DNA of 35,924 nucleotides from the NCBI GenBank assembly GCA_964637725.1, contig CAZWXH010000005.1:1-35924 (forward strand), in the 5' to 3' direction. The notes beneath the pieces were generated by a model. The model was not told the origin of the DNA and did not search any database. It saw only the letters and a program-made list of their open reading frames with translations. The translations under genes were made by a program, and so were the position numbers. This DNA is from CAZWXH01 sp964637725 (GTDB lineage: Bacteria; Bacillota_I; Bacilli_A; Erysipelotrichales; Coprobacillaceae). This document shows positions 8,603 to 16,114 of this stretch, piece after piece (the stretch's first letter is position 1; the number at the start of each line of letters is the position of its first letter).

Positions 8603-8628
8603 ATATTTTATAGTTATTTGCATACAGT
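8601..8628 (+). promoter_or_regulatory. Sigma-E-like sporulation promoter of spoVID
   Basis: TCATATT (8601-8607), a 13-base spacer and CATACAGT (8621-8628) match the Bacillus sigma-E consensus (about kmATATT then CATACAnT) at nearly every position. In Bacillus, spoVID is transcribed by mother-cell sigma-E, so motif and gene agree. No competing sigma-A promoter was found here. Confidence 0.75.
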
Positions 8629-8645
8629 TTGATAGGAGGGAAAGT

Positions 8646-9350
8646 ATGCAAAAAATATATTTTAAAAAAATGGTTGACCTTGATCATAAGTTAAAGGAAT
8701 TGGTTTCTGTTTCAGTTGATGAATCAATTAATTATAAAATGGAAACTCAAGGAATGAGAGCTGTTGGTTGTATAATGATTAATGGTGAGTTTAAAGATGA
8801 AGAAGTAAAAAAAGAGTTCCATGAATCTATCGATTTAGATATATTGGCTCAGTTTGACAAAATAATTGATAAAAGAGATTTTCATATAAAAGTTGAAGAT
8901 TTTGATTATTCTTTTATTGAAGGGAATTTATCATTAGTGATTCAAACTTCAGTCTATGGTGTAAAAGATGATGAAGATAGAGTTATTGAAACTCAAGAAC
9001 GAAAGGATAGTTCTGACGAAGAAATCGTTGATGAAATAGAGAATCTTTTAAGAGAAGAAGAGGAACTTGATGTATCTTTTCTTGAAGAACCGGTGGTTGA
9101 AACTCAGAAAATTCAAGATATTATAGAAACAAGTCAGACAGATAAAGTCATTGTTGATAAAGAAGAAAAAGAGGTTTCTTTAGAAGAAGATGATGATCTT
9201 GGTACTTATTATTTATATATTGTGCAAGATGGAGATAGTTATCAATCTATAGCTGCTCGTTATCAAGTTGATGAATATAAACTAAAAGATTATAATCATG
9301 AACGATCTTTATCTAAGGGAGCTATTGTTATTGTTCCATATTATTCATGA
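8646..9350 (+). CDS. spoVID: SpoVID-like spore coat encasement protein with LysM domain
   Basis: This 234-residue protein has three parts. The N-terminal domain (about 1-110) opens with a DHKLKELVSVSVDESI stretch like the start of SpoVID. A strongly acidic low-complexity linker (about 112-187) follows. The C-terminal LysM domain (188-234) contains YIVQDGDSYQSIAARYQV. SpoVID guides coat proteins around the forespore, with LysM near the spore envelope. It is much shorter than Bacillus SpoVID (about 575) because the linker is reduced. ATG 8646 has a GGAGGGAA site; the longer reading frame to 8568 only runs through the upstream terminator. Support comes from the YsxE-like gene overlapping it by 4 bases, from valS downstream (spoVID-ysxE-valS order in Bacillus) and from the sigma-E-like promoter. 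Confidence 0.8.
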   Translation: MQKIYFKKMVDLDHKLKELVSVSVDESINYKMETQGMRAVGCIMINGEFKDEEVKKEFHESIDLDILAQFDKIIDKRDFHIKVEDFDYSFIEGNLSLVIQTSVYGVKDDEDRVIETQERKDSSDEEIVDEIENLLREEEELDVSFLEEPVVETQKIQDIIETSQTDKVIVDKEEKEVSLEEDDDLGTYYLYIVQDGDSYQSIAARYQVDEYKLKDYNHERSLSKGAIVIVPYYS

Positions 9351-10252
9351 ATCAAATTATTTTAGAATATTATTCTTTACGCATTGTTGGTCAAATCAAA
9401 CTCACTTCAAATGTTTATAAAATAAAGACAAGTGATAATTGTTATATTATTAAAATTGTTAAAGATAAACATATTGAAAAAGTATACGATTATATTGAAA
9501 CATTGCATATTAAATGCTTTGTTTCAATATTTCTTAATAAAAACAATGAAATTTTAACTCCTTATCAATCAAATTTTCTTTATTTAATGCCTTATATTGA
9601 TAATAGCCAAGGAATGTTAAAAGAAATGAAGATAAAATTTTATTTTGAGACTTTAGCTTATCTGCATTATAATAGTTTTTATTATACAAAAGTTAATCAA
9701 CAATATTTTGAGACTTTACAAGATGATATTCTTATGATTATTAATGAGAGAACTATTTATTATCAACAAATGATCCAAAACTTTGAGAACATTGTATTAA
9801 GATCACCAAGTCAATGGATGTTAGTTATGAATTATTATAGAATTTATGAATCGTTATGCGGGGCAAGACAATATCTTTCGCAATATATAGAACATACTAA
9901 AGATTTTCATCAAGTGAGAGTTTGTTTGAATTACAAACATTTTGATTATGATCATATATCATTAAAACAAAACAAATTTATATCTATTGATAATGTTTGT
10001 GTTGATTTGCCTATTTATGATCTTTTTGATATCTATCAAAGAATTCCCGATATTCTTTTTGATCTAGATTGTTTTAGTGAGTACTATTTTAAAAAGATTG
10101 AATTAAAACAAGATGAAAAAATGTTATTGTGTTGTTTGATGAATATTGTTCCTATCATTGATTATAAAAATGATGAAATCGAAAATATCATTAAGCTATC
10201 AAGACTGCTTTATTACTTAGATTCTATTCACAATTTTATTAACCAATTGTAA
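9347..10252 (+). CDS. ysxE: YsxE-like CotS-family spore coat protein (pseudokinase-like)
   Basis: This 301-residue protein has the outline of the CotS/aminoglycoside-phosphotransferase fold. A beta-rich N-lobe carries Lys in CYIIKIVKDKH (about 32-42). A hinge-like FLYLMPYID follows. The C-lobe has NYKHFDYDHISL where active kinases have H-G-D-x-x-x-x-N, and FISIDNVCVDLPIYDLFDIYQR where the metal-binding D-W/D-F and the DLP-DL signature lie. The catalytic His-Gly-Asp is not intact, so enzymatic kinase activity is doubtful. The call rests on this fold pattern and on position: it overlaps spoVID by 4 bases and precedes valS, as ysxE does in Bacillus. It presumably belongs to the sporulation coat programme through the shared upstream promoter. 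Confidence 0.72.
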   Translation: MNQIILEYYSLRIVGQIKLTSNVYKIKTSDNCYIIKIVKDKHIEKVYDYIETLHIKCFVSIFLNKNNEILTPYQSNFLYLMPYIDNSQGMLKEMKIKFYFETLAYLHYNSFYYTKVNQQYFETLQDDILMIINERTIYYQQMIQNFENIVLRSPSQWMLVMNYYRIYESLCGARQYLSQYIEHTKDFHQVRVCLNYKHFDYDHISLKQNKFISIDNVCVDLPIYDLFDIYQRIPDILFDLDCFSEYYFKKIELKQDEKMLLCCLMNIVPIIDYKNDEIENIIKLSRLLYYLDSIHNFINQL

Positions 10253-10281
10253 TTGACTTTCATCACTCACTTTGTTAAAAT
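10253..10281 (+). promoter_or_regulatory. Sigma-A promoter of the valS T-box transcript
   Basis: TTGACT (10253-10258) and TAAAAT (10276-10281) are spaced by 17 bases, placing the start near 10288, right at the beginning of the T-box leader. Confidence 0.85.
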
Positions 10282-10287
10282 ATGATT

Positions 10288-10498
10288 ACGTTGATGAGGA
10301 GGAGTACATTTCGTATTCTTAAAGAGAGTCTCTGGTTGGTGAAAAGAGATAGAAGAAGAAGTGGAAGGTAGCCTCGGAGTATGCTTTTTGAATTCAGTAG
10401 AAAAGCACGTATAACTGCGTTAAAGTTTAGAGGTATACAGTTGTATACAAATTAAGGTGGTACCACGAACATTCGTCCTTATACGAATGTTCTTTTTT
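10288..10498 (+). promoter_or_regulatory. T-box riboswitch, valine specific
   Basis: The leader contains the canonical T-box sequence AAGGTGGTACCACG (10454-10467) directly before a terminator stem, GAACATTCGT (10467-10476) with ACGAATGTTC (10483-10492), followed by TTTTTT. Stem I features include GGTTGGTGAAAAG (10334-10346), typical of its apical part. The specifier codon is most likely GTA (Val) at 10368-10370, after GTGGAAG, which agrees with valS downstream. Uncharged tRNA-Val should stabilise the antiterminator and switch on expression. The gap 10253-10517 is fully explained by promoter, T-box and ribosome binding site. Confidence 0.95.
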
Positions 10499-10517
10499 AT
10501 TCAAGGAGGAGAAAAGT

Positions 10518-11225
10518 ATGAATTTAAGTAATGAACAAATGCAATTTTATGTATGGATTTTTGCTGCAGTTTTAATTGTTTTTTTAAGTTTTCCTTTATC
10601 TAAGAGATTAAAGAAAAACAAAGAACGTAAAGAAAAAGCACAAAGAGCTTATGATGAAAAGAAAGTAATGTATACATATTTGAAACCAGGGATTTTTGAT
10701 ATGATTCCACATGATGATATTACTGCAGCTGCTTTATTTCATTGTATGAGAAAAGAAGATGAAGATTTTGATAACTATTTTGAAAATATGAATAATAGTG
10801 AAAGAGTTATTTATGGAGTTTATCAAGTGACTCTTGCTCTTCAAGGATCTAATGCATCTTTACACAGTTTCTTTTTATCGCCAGCAAATAAACCTTTTAT
10901 TCCCAATATTGTTGAGATTTTTGAAGAAATTGGATCTCATGATATTGCTGTGTTAATGAAAGCTGCGAGAAGATTTGCAGAAATCATTGAAAATAATGAA
11001 GATGATGAAGAGGATGATCCAGAAATGGGTGATTATGCAAGATATAACTTCTCTGACTTTACTAATGAGTTTGTTACTTTGGTAAGTACTACAAATTTAA
11101 ATGGTAAGATGACTGATTATATATTAGCACATAAAGAAGACTTCTATGATAATGATATTCCAGAAGATTTAGAAGAGATTGAAGAAGAAAGTGAAGATGA
11201 TAGTGATGAAAGAACTAGCGAGTAA
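10518..11225 (+). CDS. Membrane-anchored protein of unknown function, T-box controlled
   Basis: This 235-residue protein has one N-terminal membrane helix (about 9-25, FYVWIFAAVLIVFLSF), then a Lys-rich stretch that should face the cytoplasm, and a soluble domain. The segment GVYQVTLALQGSNASLHSFFLSP (about 97-119) and the following IEEIGSHD-like helix loosely resemble the DUF4375/DMP19 fold; this is a weak impression. The C-terminus (about 155-235) is very acidic, ending in a run of Glu and Asp. It is the first gene after the valine T-box and overlaps valS by 20 bases, so it should rise with valine starvation. I do not recognise a function. RBS is AAGGAGGAG. Confidence 0.85.
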   Translation: MNLSNEQMQFYVWIFAAVLIVFLSFPLSKRLKKNKERKEKAQRAYDEKKVMYTYLKPGIFDMIPHDDITAAALFHCMRKEDEDFDNYFENMNNSERVIYGVYQVTLALQGSNASLHSFFLSPANKPFIPNIVEIFEEIGSHDIAVLMKAARRFAEIIENNEDDEEDDPEMGDYARYNFSDFTNEFVTLVSTTNLNGKMTDYILAHKEDFYDNDIPEDLEEIEEESEDDSDERTSE

Positions 11226-13824
11226 ATACGATCATCACACAGTTGAAGATGGAAAGTATCAAAAGTGGCTTGATAAAAAATATTTTGAAGCTGGAGATAC
11301 ATCTAAAAAACCTTATAGTATTGTGATTCCACCACCAAATGTTACTGGTAAATTGCATTTAGGTCATGCTTGGAATACAACATTACAAGATATGATTATT
11401 CGATATAAAAGAATGCAAGGTTATGATGCATTGTGGTTACCTGGGATGGATCATGCTGGAATAGCCACTCAAGCTAAAGTGGAAGCGAGAATGCGTGAAG
11501 AAGGTATCTCTCGTTATGACTTAGGGAGAGAAGGTTTTCTTGACAAAGCATGGTCTTGGAAAGAAGAGTATGCTTCAATTATTAGAAGTCAATGGGAAAA
11601 ACTAGGACTATCTTTAGATTATTCTAAAGAACGTTTTACACTAGATGAAGGGCTTAGTGAAGCGGTTAATACTGTGTTTATTAAGTTATATGAAAAAGGT
11701 TATATTTATCAAGGTGAACGTATTATTAACTGGGATCCAGTTCAAAGAACTGCTTTATCTAATATTGAAGTTATTCACAAAGAAGTTGAAGGACATATGT
11801 ACTATTTTAAATACAAAGTGGTTGAAACTGATGAAACATTGGTGATAGCGACGACTCGTCCTGAAACAATGTTTGCTGATCAAGCAATTTTTGTTCATCC
11901 TGATGATGAAAGATATACTCACTTAGTAGGGAAACATGCGATCAATCCTGCAAATAATGAACCGTTAATCATTATGGCTGATCATTATATTGATATGAGT
12001 TTTGGAACTGCTGTTATGAAGTGTACACCAGCTCATGATCCTAACGATTTTGCGTTAGCGAAAAAATATAATTTAAAGATGCCAATTTGTATGCATGATA
12101 ATGGGACAATGAATGAAATGTGTGGAAAGTATAACGGAATGGATCGTTTCGAATGTCGTGAAGCTTTAATTAAAGACTTCTACGAGGCCGGCGTTGTAGA
12201 TCGTATAGAAACTCACATTCATCAAGTTGGCCATTCAGAACGTAGCAATGCTGTTGTAGAACCATATTTATCAAAACAATGGTTTGTTAAAATGGAACCA
12301 CTAGCATCTGAGGCTTTGAAAAATCAAGAAGGAAGCAATAAAGTTAACTTTGTGCCTGGAAGATTTGAAAAAACATTTAAGCAATGGATGGAGAATATTG
12401 AAGATTGGTGTGTATCTAGACAACTTTGGTGGGGACATCAAATACCAGCGTGGTATCATAATGAAACTGGTGAGATCTATGTTGGAAAGAGTGCTCCAGA
12501 AGATATTGAAAACTGGACACAAGATCAAGACGTATTAGATACATGGTTTTCAAGTGCTCTATGGCCATTTTCAACATTAGGTTGGCCAGATACTGAAAAC
12601 GAATTATTCAAACGTTATTTTCCTACAAGCAGTTTAGTTACAGCTTATGATATTATTTTCTTTTGGGTATCTCGTATGATTTTCCAATCATTAGAATTAA
12701 CCGAAGAAAGACCGTTTGAGAATGTTTTAATTCATGGACTTATTCGTGATGAAGAAGGTCGTAAGATGTCAAAATCACTAGGTAATGGTGTTGATCCAAT
12801 GGATGTTATTGGTCAATACGGTGCTGATACTCTTCGTTTCTTTTTAACAACAAACTCAGCCCCTGGTATGGATTTAAGATATGTTCCTGAAAAACTAGAA
12901 GCTTCGTGGAATTTTATTAATAAAATTTGGAATTCTGCTAGATTTGTGTTAATGAATATTGATGAAGATATGAAATATGAGGATTTAGATTTTAGTCAAT
13001 TGAATTTATCTGATCAATGGATTTTAAATCGTTTAAATGAAGTTATTGCTTCCGTAGATGAGAATATGGATAAATTTGAATTTGTTAATGTTGGAAATGA
13101 ATTATATACATTTATATGGGATGAATTCTGCTCTTGGTATATCGAACTTGCAAAAGTTCATTTAACAAGTGATGATTCTATCGAAAAGAAAGCAACACAA
13201 AACACTTTGGTTTATGTGCTTAATTCGATTGTTCGATTATTACATCCATTTATGCCTTTTGTGACTGAGGAAATTTATCAATCAATCCCTCATTTAAAAG
13301 AATCTATATGTATTGCTGATTGGCCAACAATCAATGAAGACTTTAACCAAGTGAATATCAATGATAAATTTCAATATTTATTTGACATAGTAAAAGGCAT
13401 TAGAAATATGCGTGCTCAATATGTTATTAAAAATTCTATTGAAATTGCCTATAGTATTCAAACTAAAGATGAAGATCTTCCAATTTTACTCAATGAGCTT
13501 TCACCATATATCTATAAATTATGCCATGCATTATGTATCGGATATAATGTTGAAATAACATCTAATGTTGCTATTGAAATTATAAAAGGCGGTCATGCAT
13601 TAATTGTTGAGCTTGGTGACTATATTGATTTATCAGCTGAGAAAACAAAACTAGAAGAGGAATTAAAAAAACTTCAAGGGGAAATCAAAAGATGTGAAGG
13701 GATGCTATCTAATCCTAATTTCACAACAAAAGCTCCTCAAGAAAAAGTTGAAGCTGAAAAAACAAAGCTTAAAGATTATCAATCTAAGTATGAAGGAATT
13801 AAAGAAAAAATAGAAAACATGTAA
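11206..13824 (+). CDS. valS: Valyl-tRNA synthetase
   Basis: This 872-residue class I synthetase charges tRNA-Val. The HIGH motif is HLGH (51-54) after PPPNVTGKL, and the KMSKS motif is at 520-524. Between them lie the editing-domain segments such as TTRPETMFADQA and GTAVMKCTPAHDPNDF, which hydrolyse mischarged Thr-tRNA. The C-terminal coiled-coil arm (about 805-872, rich in Lys and Glu with LEEELKKLQGE) is typical of ValRS. I chose ATG 11206 because the conserved ELASKYDHH start follows directly; the upstream ATG at 11179 lies inside the preceding gene. It overlaps that gene by 20 bases without a strong ribosome binding site, suggesting coupling. In Bacillus folC follows valS; here it does not. 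Confidence 0.98.
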   Translation: MKELASKYDHHTVEDGKYQKWLDKKYFEAGDTSKKPYSIVIPPPNVTGKLHLGHAWNTTLQDMIIRYKRMQGYDALWLPGMDHAGIATQAKVEARMREEGISRYDLGREGFLDKAWSWKEEYASIIRSQWEKLGLSLDYSKERFTLDEGLSEAVNTVFIKLYEKGYIYQGERIINWDPVQRTALSNIEVIHKEVEGHMYYFKYKVVETDETLVIATTRPETMFADQAIFVHPDDERYTHLVGKHAINPANNEPLIIMADHYIDMSFGTAVMKCTPAHDPNDFALAKKYNLKMPICMHDNGTMNEMCGKYNGMDRFECREALIKDFYEAGVVDRIETHIHQVGHSERSNAVVEPYLSKQWFVKMEPLASEALKNQEGSNKVNFVPGRFEKTFKQWMENIEDWCVSRQLWWGHQIPAWYHNETGEIYVGKSAPEDIENWTQDQDVLDTWFSSALWPFSTLGWPDTENELFKRYFPTSSLVTAYDIIFFWVSRMIFQSLELTEERPFENVLIHGLIRDEEGRKMSKSLGNGVDPMDVIGQYGADTLRFFLTTNSAPGMDLRYVPEKLEASWNFINKIWNSARFVLMNIDEDMKYEDLDFSQLNLSDQWILNRLNEVIASVDENMDKFEFVNVGNELYTFIWDEFCSWYIELAKVHLTSDDSIEKKATQNTLVYVLNSIVRLLHPFMPFVTEEIYQSIPHLKESICIADWPTINEDFNQVNINDKFQYLFDIVKGIRNMRAQYVIKNSIEIAYSIQTKDEDLPILLNELSPYIYKLCHALCIGYNVEITSNVAIEIIKGGHALIVELGDYIDLSAEKTKLEEELKKLQGEIKRCEGMLSNPNFTTKAPQEKVEAEKTKLKDYQSKYEGIKEKIENM

Positions 13825-13850
13825 AAGATGCAAAATATGCATCTTTTTTT
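13823..13850 (+). terminator. Terminator of valS
   Basis: AAAAGATGCA (13823-13832) pairs with TGCATCTTTT (13838-13847) around a 5-base loop, followed by more T residues. It overlaps the valS stop codon. Confidence 0.88.
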
Positions 13851-13921
13851 ATTTTTTAAAAGAAAAATCAAAATTAAAAGCGTATATATAAGTAAGGGGC
13901 TATAGAAGAAAGGACAATATA

Positions 13922-14086
13922 ATGAAAGAATTATCAATGCAAGAACAATTAGAAATTCAAGGTGGATCACTATTAGGAAGTGCAATTATTTATTTGATTT
14001 TAGGGGCAGGTTTATACAAAATATTCACTTCTAAAAAAGGTCGTATTTCAATCCCTAGGTTGATTCAACTCGAGTGGAGAAATTAA
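13922..14086 (+). CDS. Small double-glycine-leader peptide, bacteriocin-like
   Basis: This 54-residue gene begins MKELSMQEQLEIQGG, which matches leaders cut after Gly-Gly by peptidase-containing ABC transporters of class II bacteriocins and ComC-like pheromones. The predicted 39-residue mature peptide starts SLLGSAIIYLILGAGLYKIF, a hydrophobic helix with Gly-x-x-x-Gly-type spacing, and ends in a basic tail, SKKGRISIPRLIQLEWRN. The ribosome binding site AGAAAGGA is at a good distance. The gene sits alone between the valS terminator and its own terminator; no immunity, transporter or regulator gene is nearby. No good sigma-A -35 was found. Role (bacteriocin, pheromone or membrane peptide) is unresolved; coding status is well supported by leader, RBS and terminator. 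Confidence 0.78.
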   Translation: MKELSMQEQLEIQGGSLLGSAIIYLILGAGLYKIFTSKKGRISIPRLIQLEWRN

Positions 14087-14090
14087 TGAA

Positions 14091-14120
14091 GAAAGGCACA
14101 TAGTGCCTTTCATATTTTTA
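14091..14120 (+). terminator. Terminator of the GG-leader peptide gene
   Basis: GAAAGGCAC (14091-14099) and GTGCCTTTC (14103-14111) form a perfect 9-bp stem with a 3-base loop, followed by ATATTTTTA. Its 3' arm overlaps the -35 region of the next promoter. Confidence 0.8.
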
Positions 14121-14137
14121 AATTTATTTCATATAAT
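14110..14137 (+). promoter_or_regulatory. Sigma-E-like promoter of the SPOR protein-radC unit
   Basis: TCATATT (14110-14116), 13 bases, then CATATAAT (14130-14137) resembles the sigma-E consensus with one change in the -10. The TATAAT inside it could also serve sigma-A, but the base sequence 17 upstream is a poor -35. Bacillus spoIIB is expressed early, so the sigma-E reading is an inference from the sequence alone. Confidence 0.5.
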
Positions 14138-14153
14138 TTACAGGGGTGATAAA

Positions 14154-14513
14154 ATGAAGTTTGAAATTAAATTAATTCTATTAAGTTTGGTATTTTCATT
14201 TTTATGTATGTTATCATTTACATATGCATGTTCATTTGCTGAAAAAAAGATGTATGTAAATCAAGTCGGTATTTATAAAGAAGAAACAAATAAAGATCAA
14301 AAATTAGCTGAGTTAAAACAACAAAGTATTGAAGGCTATGTTTACTCTAAGGATAATCAGTTTTATGTATTGTCAATAATTAGTGATAATTATGATGAAG
14401 TTGTAAAGCACAATCAAAGTGTAAAAGGAATTATTAAAGAATATATTGTATCCTCAGATACTAATAATGAATTATTGTTAAATTCATTAAGAAATGGTCA
14501 AATTCATGATTAA
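14154..14513 (+). CDS. Membrane-anchored SPOR-domain-like protein in the SpoIIB position
   Basis: This 119-residue protein has an N-terminal membrane segment (about 7-26, LILLSLVFSFLCMLSFTYAC), possibly a signal anchor or lipobox-like end with Cys26. The remainder looks like one SPOR repeat: VNQVGIYKEETNKDQKLAE then a GYVYSKDNQFYVLSIIS strand pair and a later YDEVVKHNQ helix. SPOR domains bind denuded glycan strands in septal peptidoglycan. In Bacillus the SPOR-like protein SpoIIB is encoded just upstream of maf-radC, so this is probably a reduced SpoIIB-type septal/engulfment factor. I chose ATG 14154 with AGGGGTGAT; the GTG at 14103 lies in the terminator. It overlaps radC by 8 bases. Confidence 0.68.
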   Translation: MKFEIKLILLSLVFSFLCMLSFTYACSFAEKKMYVNQVGIYKEETNKDQKLAELKQQSIEGYVYSKDNQFYVLSIISDNYDEVVKHNQSVKGIIKEYIVSSDTNNELLLNSLRNGQIHD

Positions 14514-15186
14514 GACTTTACCAAAAGAAGAAAACCCTAGAGAAAAGGCTTTATCATTAGGTATTGAGTCTTTAAATAATACTGAATTGTTGGCATTGAT
14601 TTTAAGAACTGGAAATAAAGAAGAATCAGTTTTACAGGTTGCACAAAGGTTACTAGTAGAGATAGGAGGAATGTCTCAGTTAGGCAATATTAATTATGCT
14701 TTTTTGGTTTCTATTAAAGGGATTAAACAAGCGAAAGCAATTGAAATACTAGCAGTATTAGAAATCGCAAAAAGATTGAAAGATAAAGACTTTGATAATT
14801 CGATAATAACTTCCCCAACTGATGTTTTTCAAAGAATGCGTAATCAACTTATGTTTTTAAAACAAGAACATTTTGTTGTTTTATGCTTAGATAATAAGTG
14901 TAATGTCATTAAAGAAAAGACTTTATTTATTGGTTCAATTAATATGAGTGTTGTAACTCCTCGAGAGGTTTTTAAAGAGGCAGTAAGTGTAAGTAGCGCA
15001 AAGCTAATCTTATGTCATAATCATCCAAGTGGTGATGCCTCTCCAAGTCAAGAAGATATTCATATCACAGATCAATTTATTAAACTAGGGGAGATGATGT
15101 CAATTGAAATACTTGATCATATTATTATTGGATGGAATCAATATTATAGTATAAAAAATACTAAACTTTTCAAAGATAAACATTAG
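14506..15186 (+). CDS. radC: RadC family JAB/MPN-domain protein
   Basis: This 226-residue protein has the full RadC layout. The N-terminal UPF0758 helix-hairpin-helix part contains PREKALSLGIESLNNTELLALILRTG. The C-terminal MPN domain carries the JAMM zinc motif in HNHPSGDASPSQED, with His171, His173 and Asp184. Despite the name, a role in DNA repair is not established; the family may be a metal-dependent hydrolase. I preferred ATG 14506 (MIKTLPKEENPRE) over ATG 14494 since homologues start with M-I-K and close to P-K-E-E. It overlaps the preceding SPOR gene, so it may share that promoter. In Bacillus mreB follows; here mreC does. Confidence 0.93.
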   Translation: MIKTLPKEENPREKALSLGIESLNNTELLALILRTGNKEESVLQVAQRLLVEIGGMSQLGNINYAFLVSIKGIKQAKAIEILAVLEIAKRLKDKDFDNSIITSPTDVFQRMRNQLMFLKQEHFVVLCLDNKCNVIKEKTLFIGSINMSVVTPREVFKEAVSVSSAKLILCHNHPSGDASPSQEDIHITDQFIKLGEMMSIEILDHIIIGWNQYYSIKNTKLFKDKH

Positions 15187-15205
15187 GTATATGTTTGTCT
15201 TTTTT
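15172..15205 (+). terminator. Terminator of radC
   Basis: AAAGATAAACAT (15172-15183) and ATGTTTGTCTTT (15191-15202) form a 12-bp stem with one G-U pair and a 7-base loop, then TTT. It overlaps the radC stop and separates radC from mreC. Confidence 0.85.
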
Positions 15206-15208
15206 AAT

Positions 15209-15237
15209 TTGCTTTTTTTAAGCATAGATATTATAAT
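15209..15237 (+). promoter_or_regulatory. Sigma-A promoter of the mreC-mreD-minC-minD operon
   Basis: TTGCTT (15209-15214) and TATAAT (15232-15237) are separated by 17 bases, just after the radC terminator and about 23 bases before the mreC start. Confidence 0.8.
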
Positions 15238-15259
15238 GTAAAAGATTAGAGGTGATATC

Positions 15260-16114
15260 TTGTATAAACGTAATGATAAATCAAATAAATATAATAAAAG
15301 AATTATTATTGTAACTATAGTCATTGTTGTTTTTTCTATTTTAACATTAATTGTTGGGCGTTCTGCTTCTTCAATTGAGACAATTTTTAAAGATACAATT
15401 GCGAATATTGAATATTATATAATCAAAGCACCTATTCAATATATTGGTGGTTTAGTTGATGAATACAACGAACTTAAGGATGTTTATGATGAAAATGCAA
15501 TATTAAAAGAAAAACTAGATAATTATGCAAGAGAAACTGCTCTTAATGAAGTTTTAGATCAAGAGATGAAACAATTAAAAGAATTAACTGAAATTGATTT
15601 TTTACCAACGGATTATAATGTTAAATATACAAGTGTTATTTCTAGAGATGCTGAAAGTTGGAATAACGAGGTTACTATCAATTTAGGAAGTGTTTCAGGT
15701 ATTAAAGAAGGGATGGCTGTTATCACTTCACAAGGGATGATAGGGACAGTTACAAGTGTCAGTCAGATTTCTTCAACTGTATCATTGTTATCAACTGAAA
15801 GTTCAAAAAGTCAATTACCTGTTGTTATTTTAAGTGGTGGTCAAGAGTATTATGGTCTATTAAGTCGTTATGATTTAGAGTCAAAGAGTTATTTAATTAC
15901 TTTATTAAGTGATGTCGAAAAACTTGAGAAAGATTCGATTGTTGTTACGAGTGGTCTTGGTGGTAAAGGTAAGAGTCCTAAAGGGATATTAGTTGGAACT
16001 GTTAACAGTTATACTGCTGGTGATGATTCTACTCAATCTGCTTGTGTTGTTAAACCTTCAGCTAATTTTAATTCATTAAATTATGTTGCGGTTGTACAAA
16101 GGGTGAATGAATAA
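15260..16114 (+). CDS. mreC: Rod shape-determining protein MreC
   Basis: This 284-residue protein has a basic N-terminus, one membrane helix (about 14-32, RIIIVTIVIVVFSILTLIVG) and a coiled coil (about 66-115, with ELKDVYDENAILKEKLDNY). A periplasm-facing beta-barrel domain follows, with conserved blocks such as VISRDAESWNNEVTINLGSV, GIKEGMAVIT and GMIGTVTSV. MreC scaffolds the cell-wall elongation complex. The start is a TTG at 15260 preceded by AGAGGTGAT; no in-frame ATG is near. The mreD start overlaps its stop by one base. mreB, normally directly upstream, is absent from the window. Confidence 0.95.
   Translation: MYKRNDKSNKYNKRIIIVTIVIVVFSILTLIVGRSASSIETIFKDTIANIEYYIIKAPIQYIGGLVDEYNELKDVYDENAILKEKLDNYARETALNEVLDQEMKQLKELTEIDFLPTDYNVKYTSVISRDAESWNNEVTINLGSVSGIKEGMAVITSQGMIGTVTSVSQISSTVSLLSTESSKSQLPVVILSGGQEYYGLLSRYDLESKSYLITLLSDVEKLEKDSIVVTSGLGGKGKSPKGILVGTVNSYTAGDDSTQSACVVKPSANFNSLNYVAVVQRVNE

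Noticed and set aside
11179..11205. Earlier ATG for valS
   Set aside because: The added nine residues are encoded by the acidic tail of the preceding gene in another frame; the conserved start is at 11206.
14132..14137. TATAAT before the SPOR gene as a plain sigma-A promoter
   Set aside because: The hexamer at the -35 distance is poor, while the sigma-E-like pair fits better; not excluded fully.
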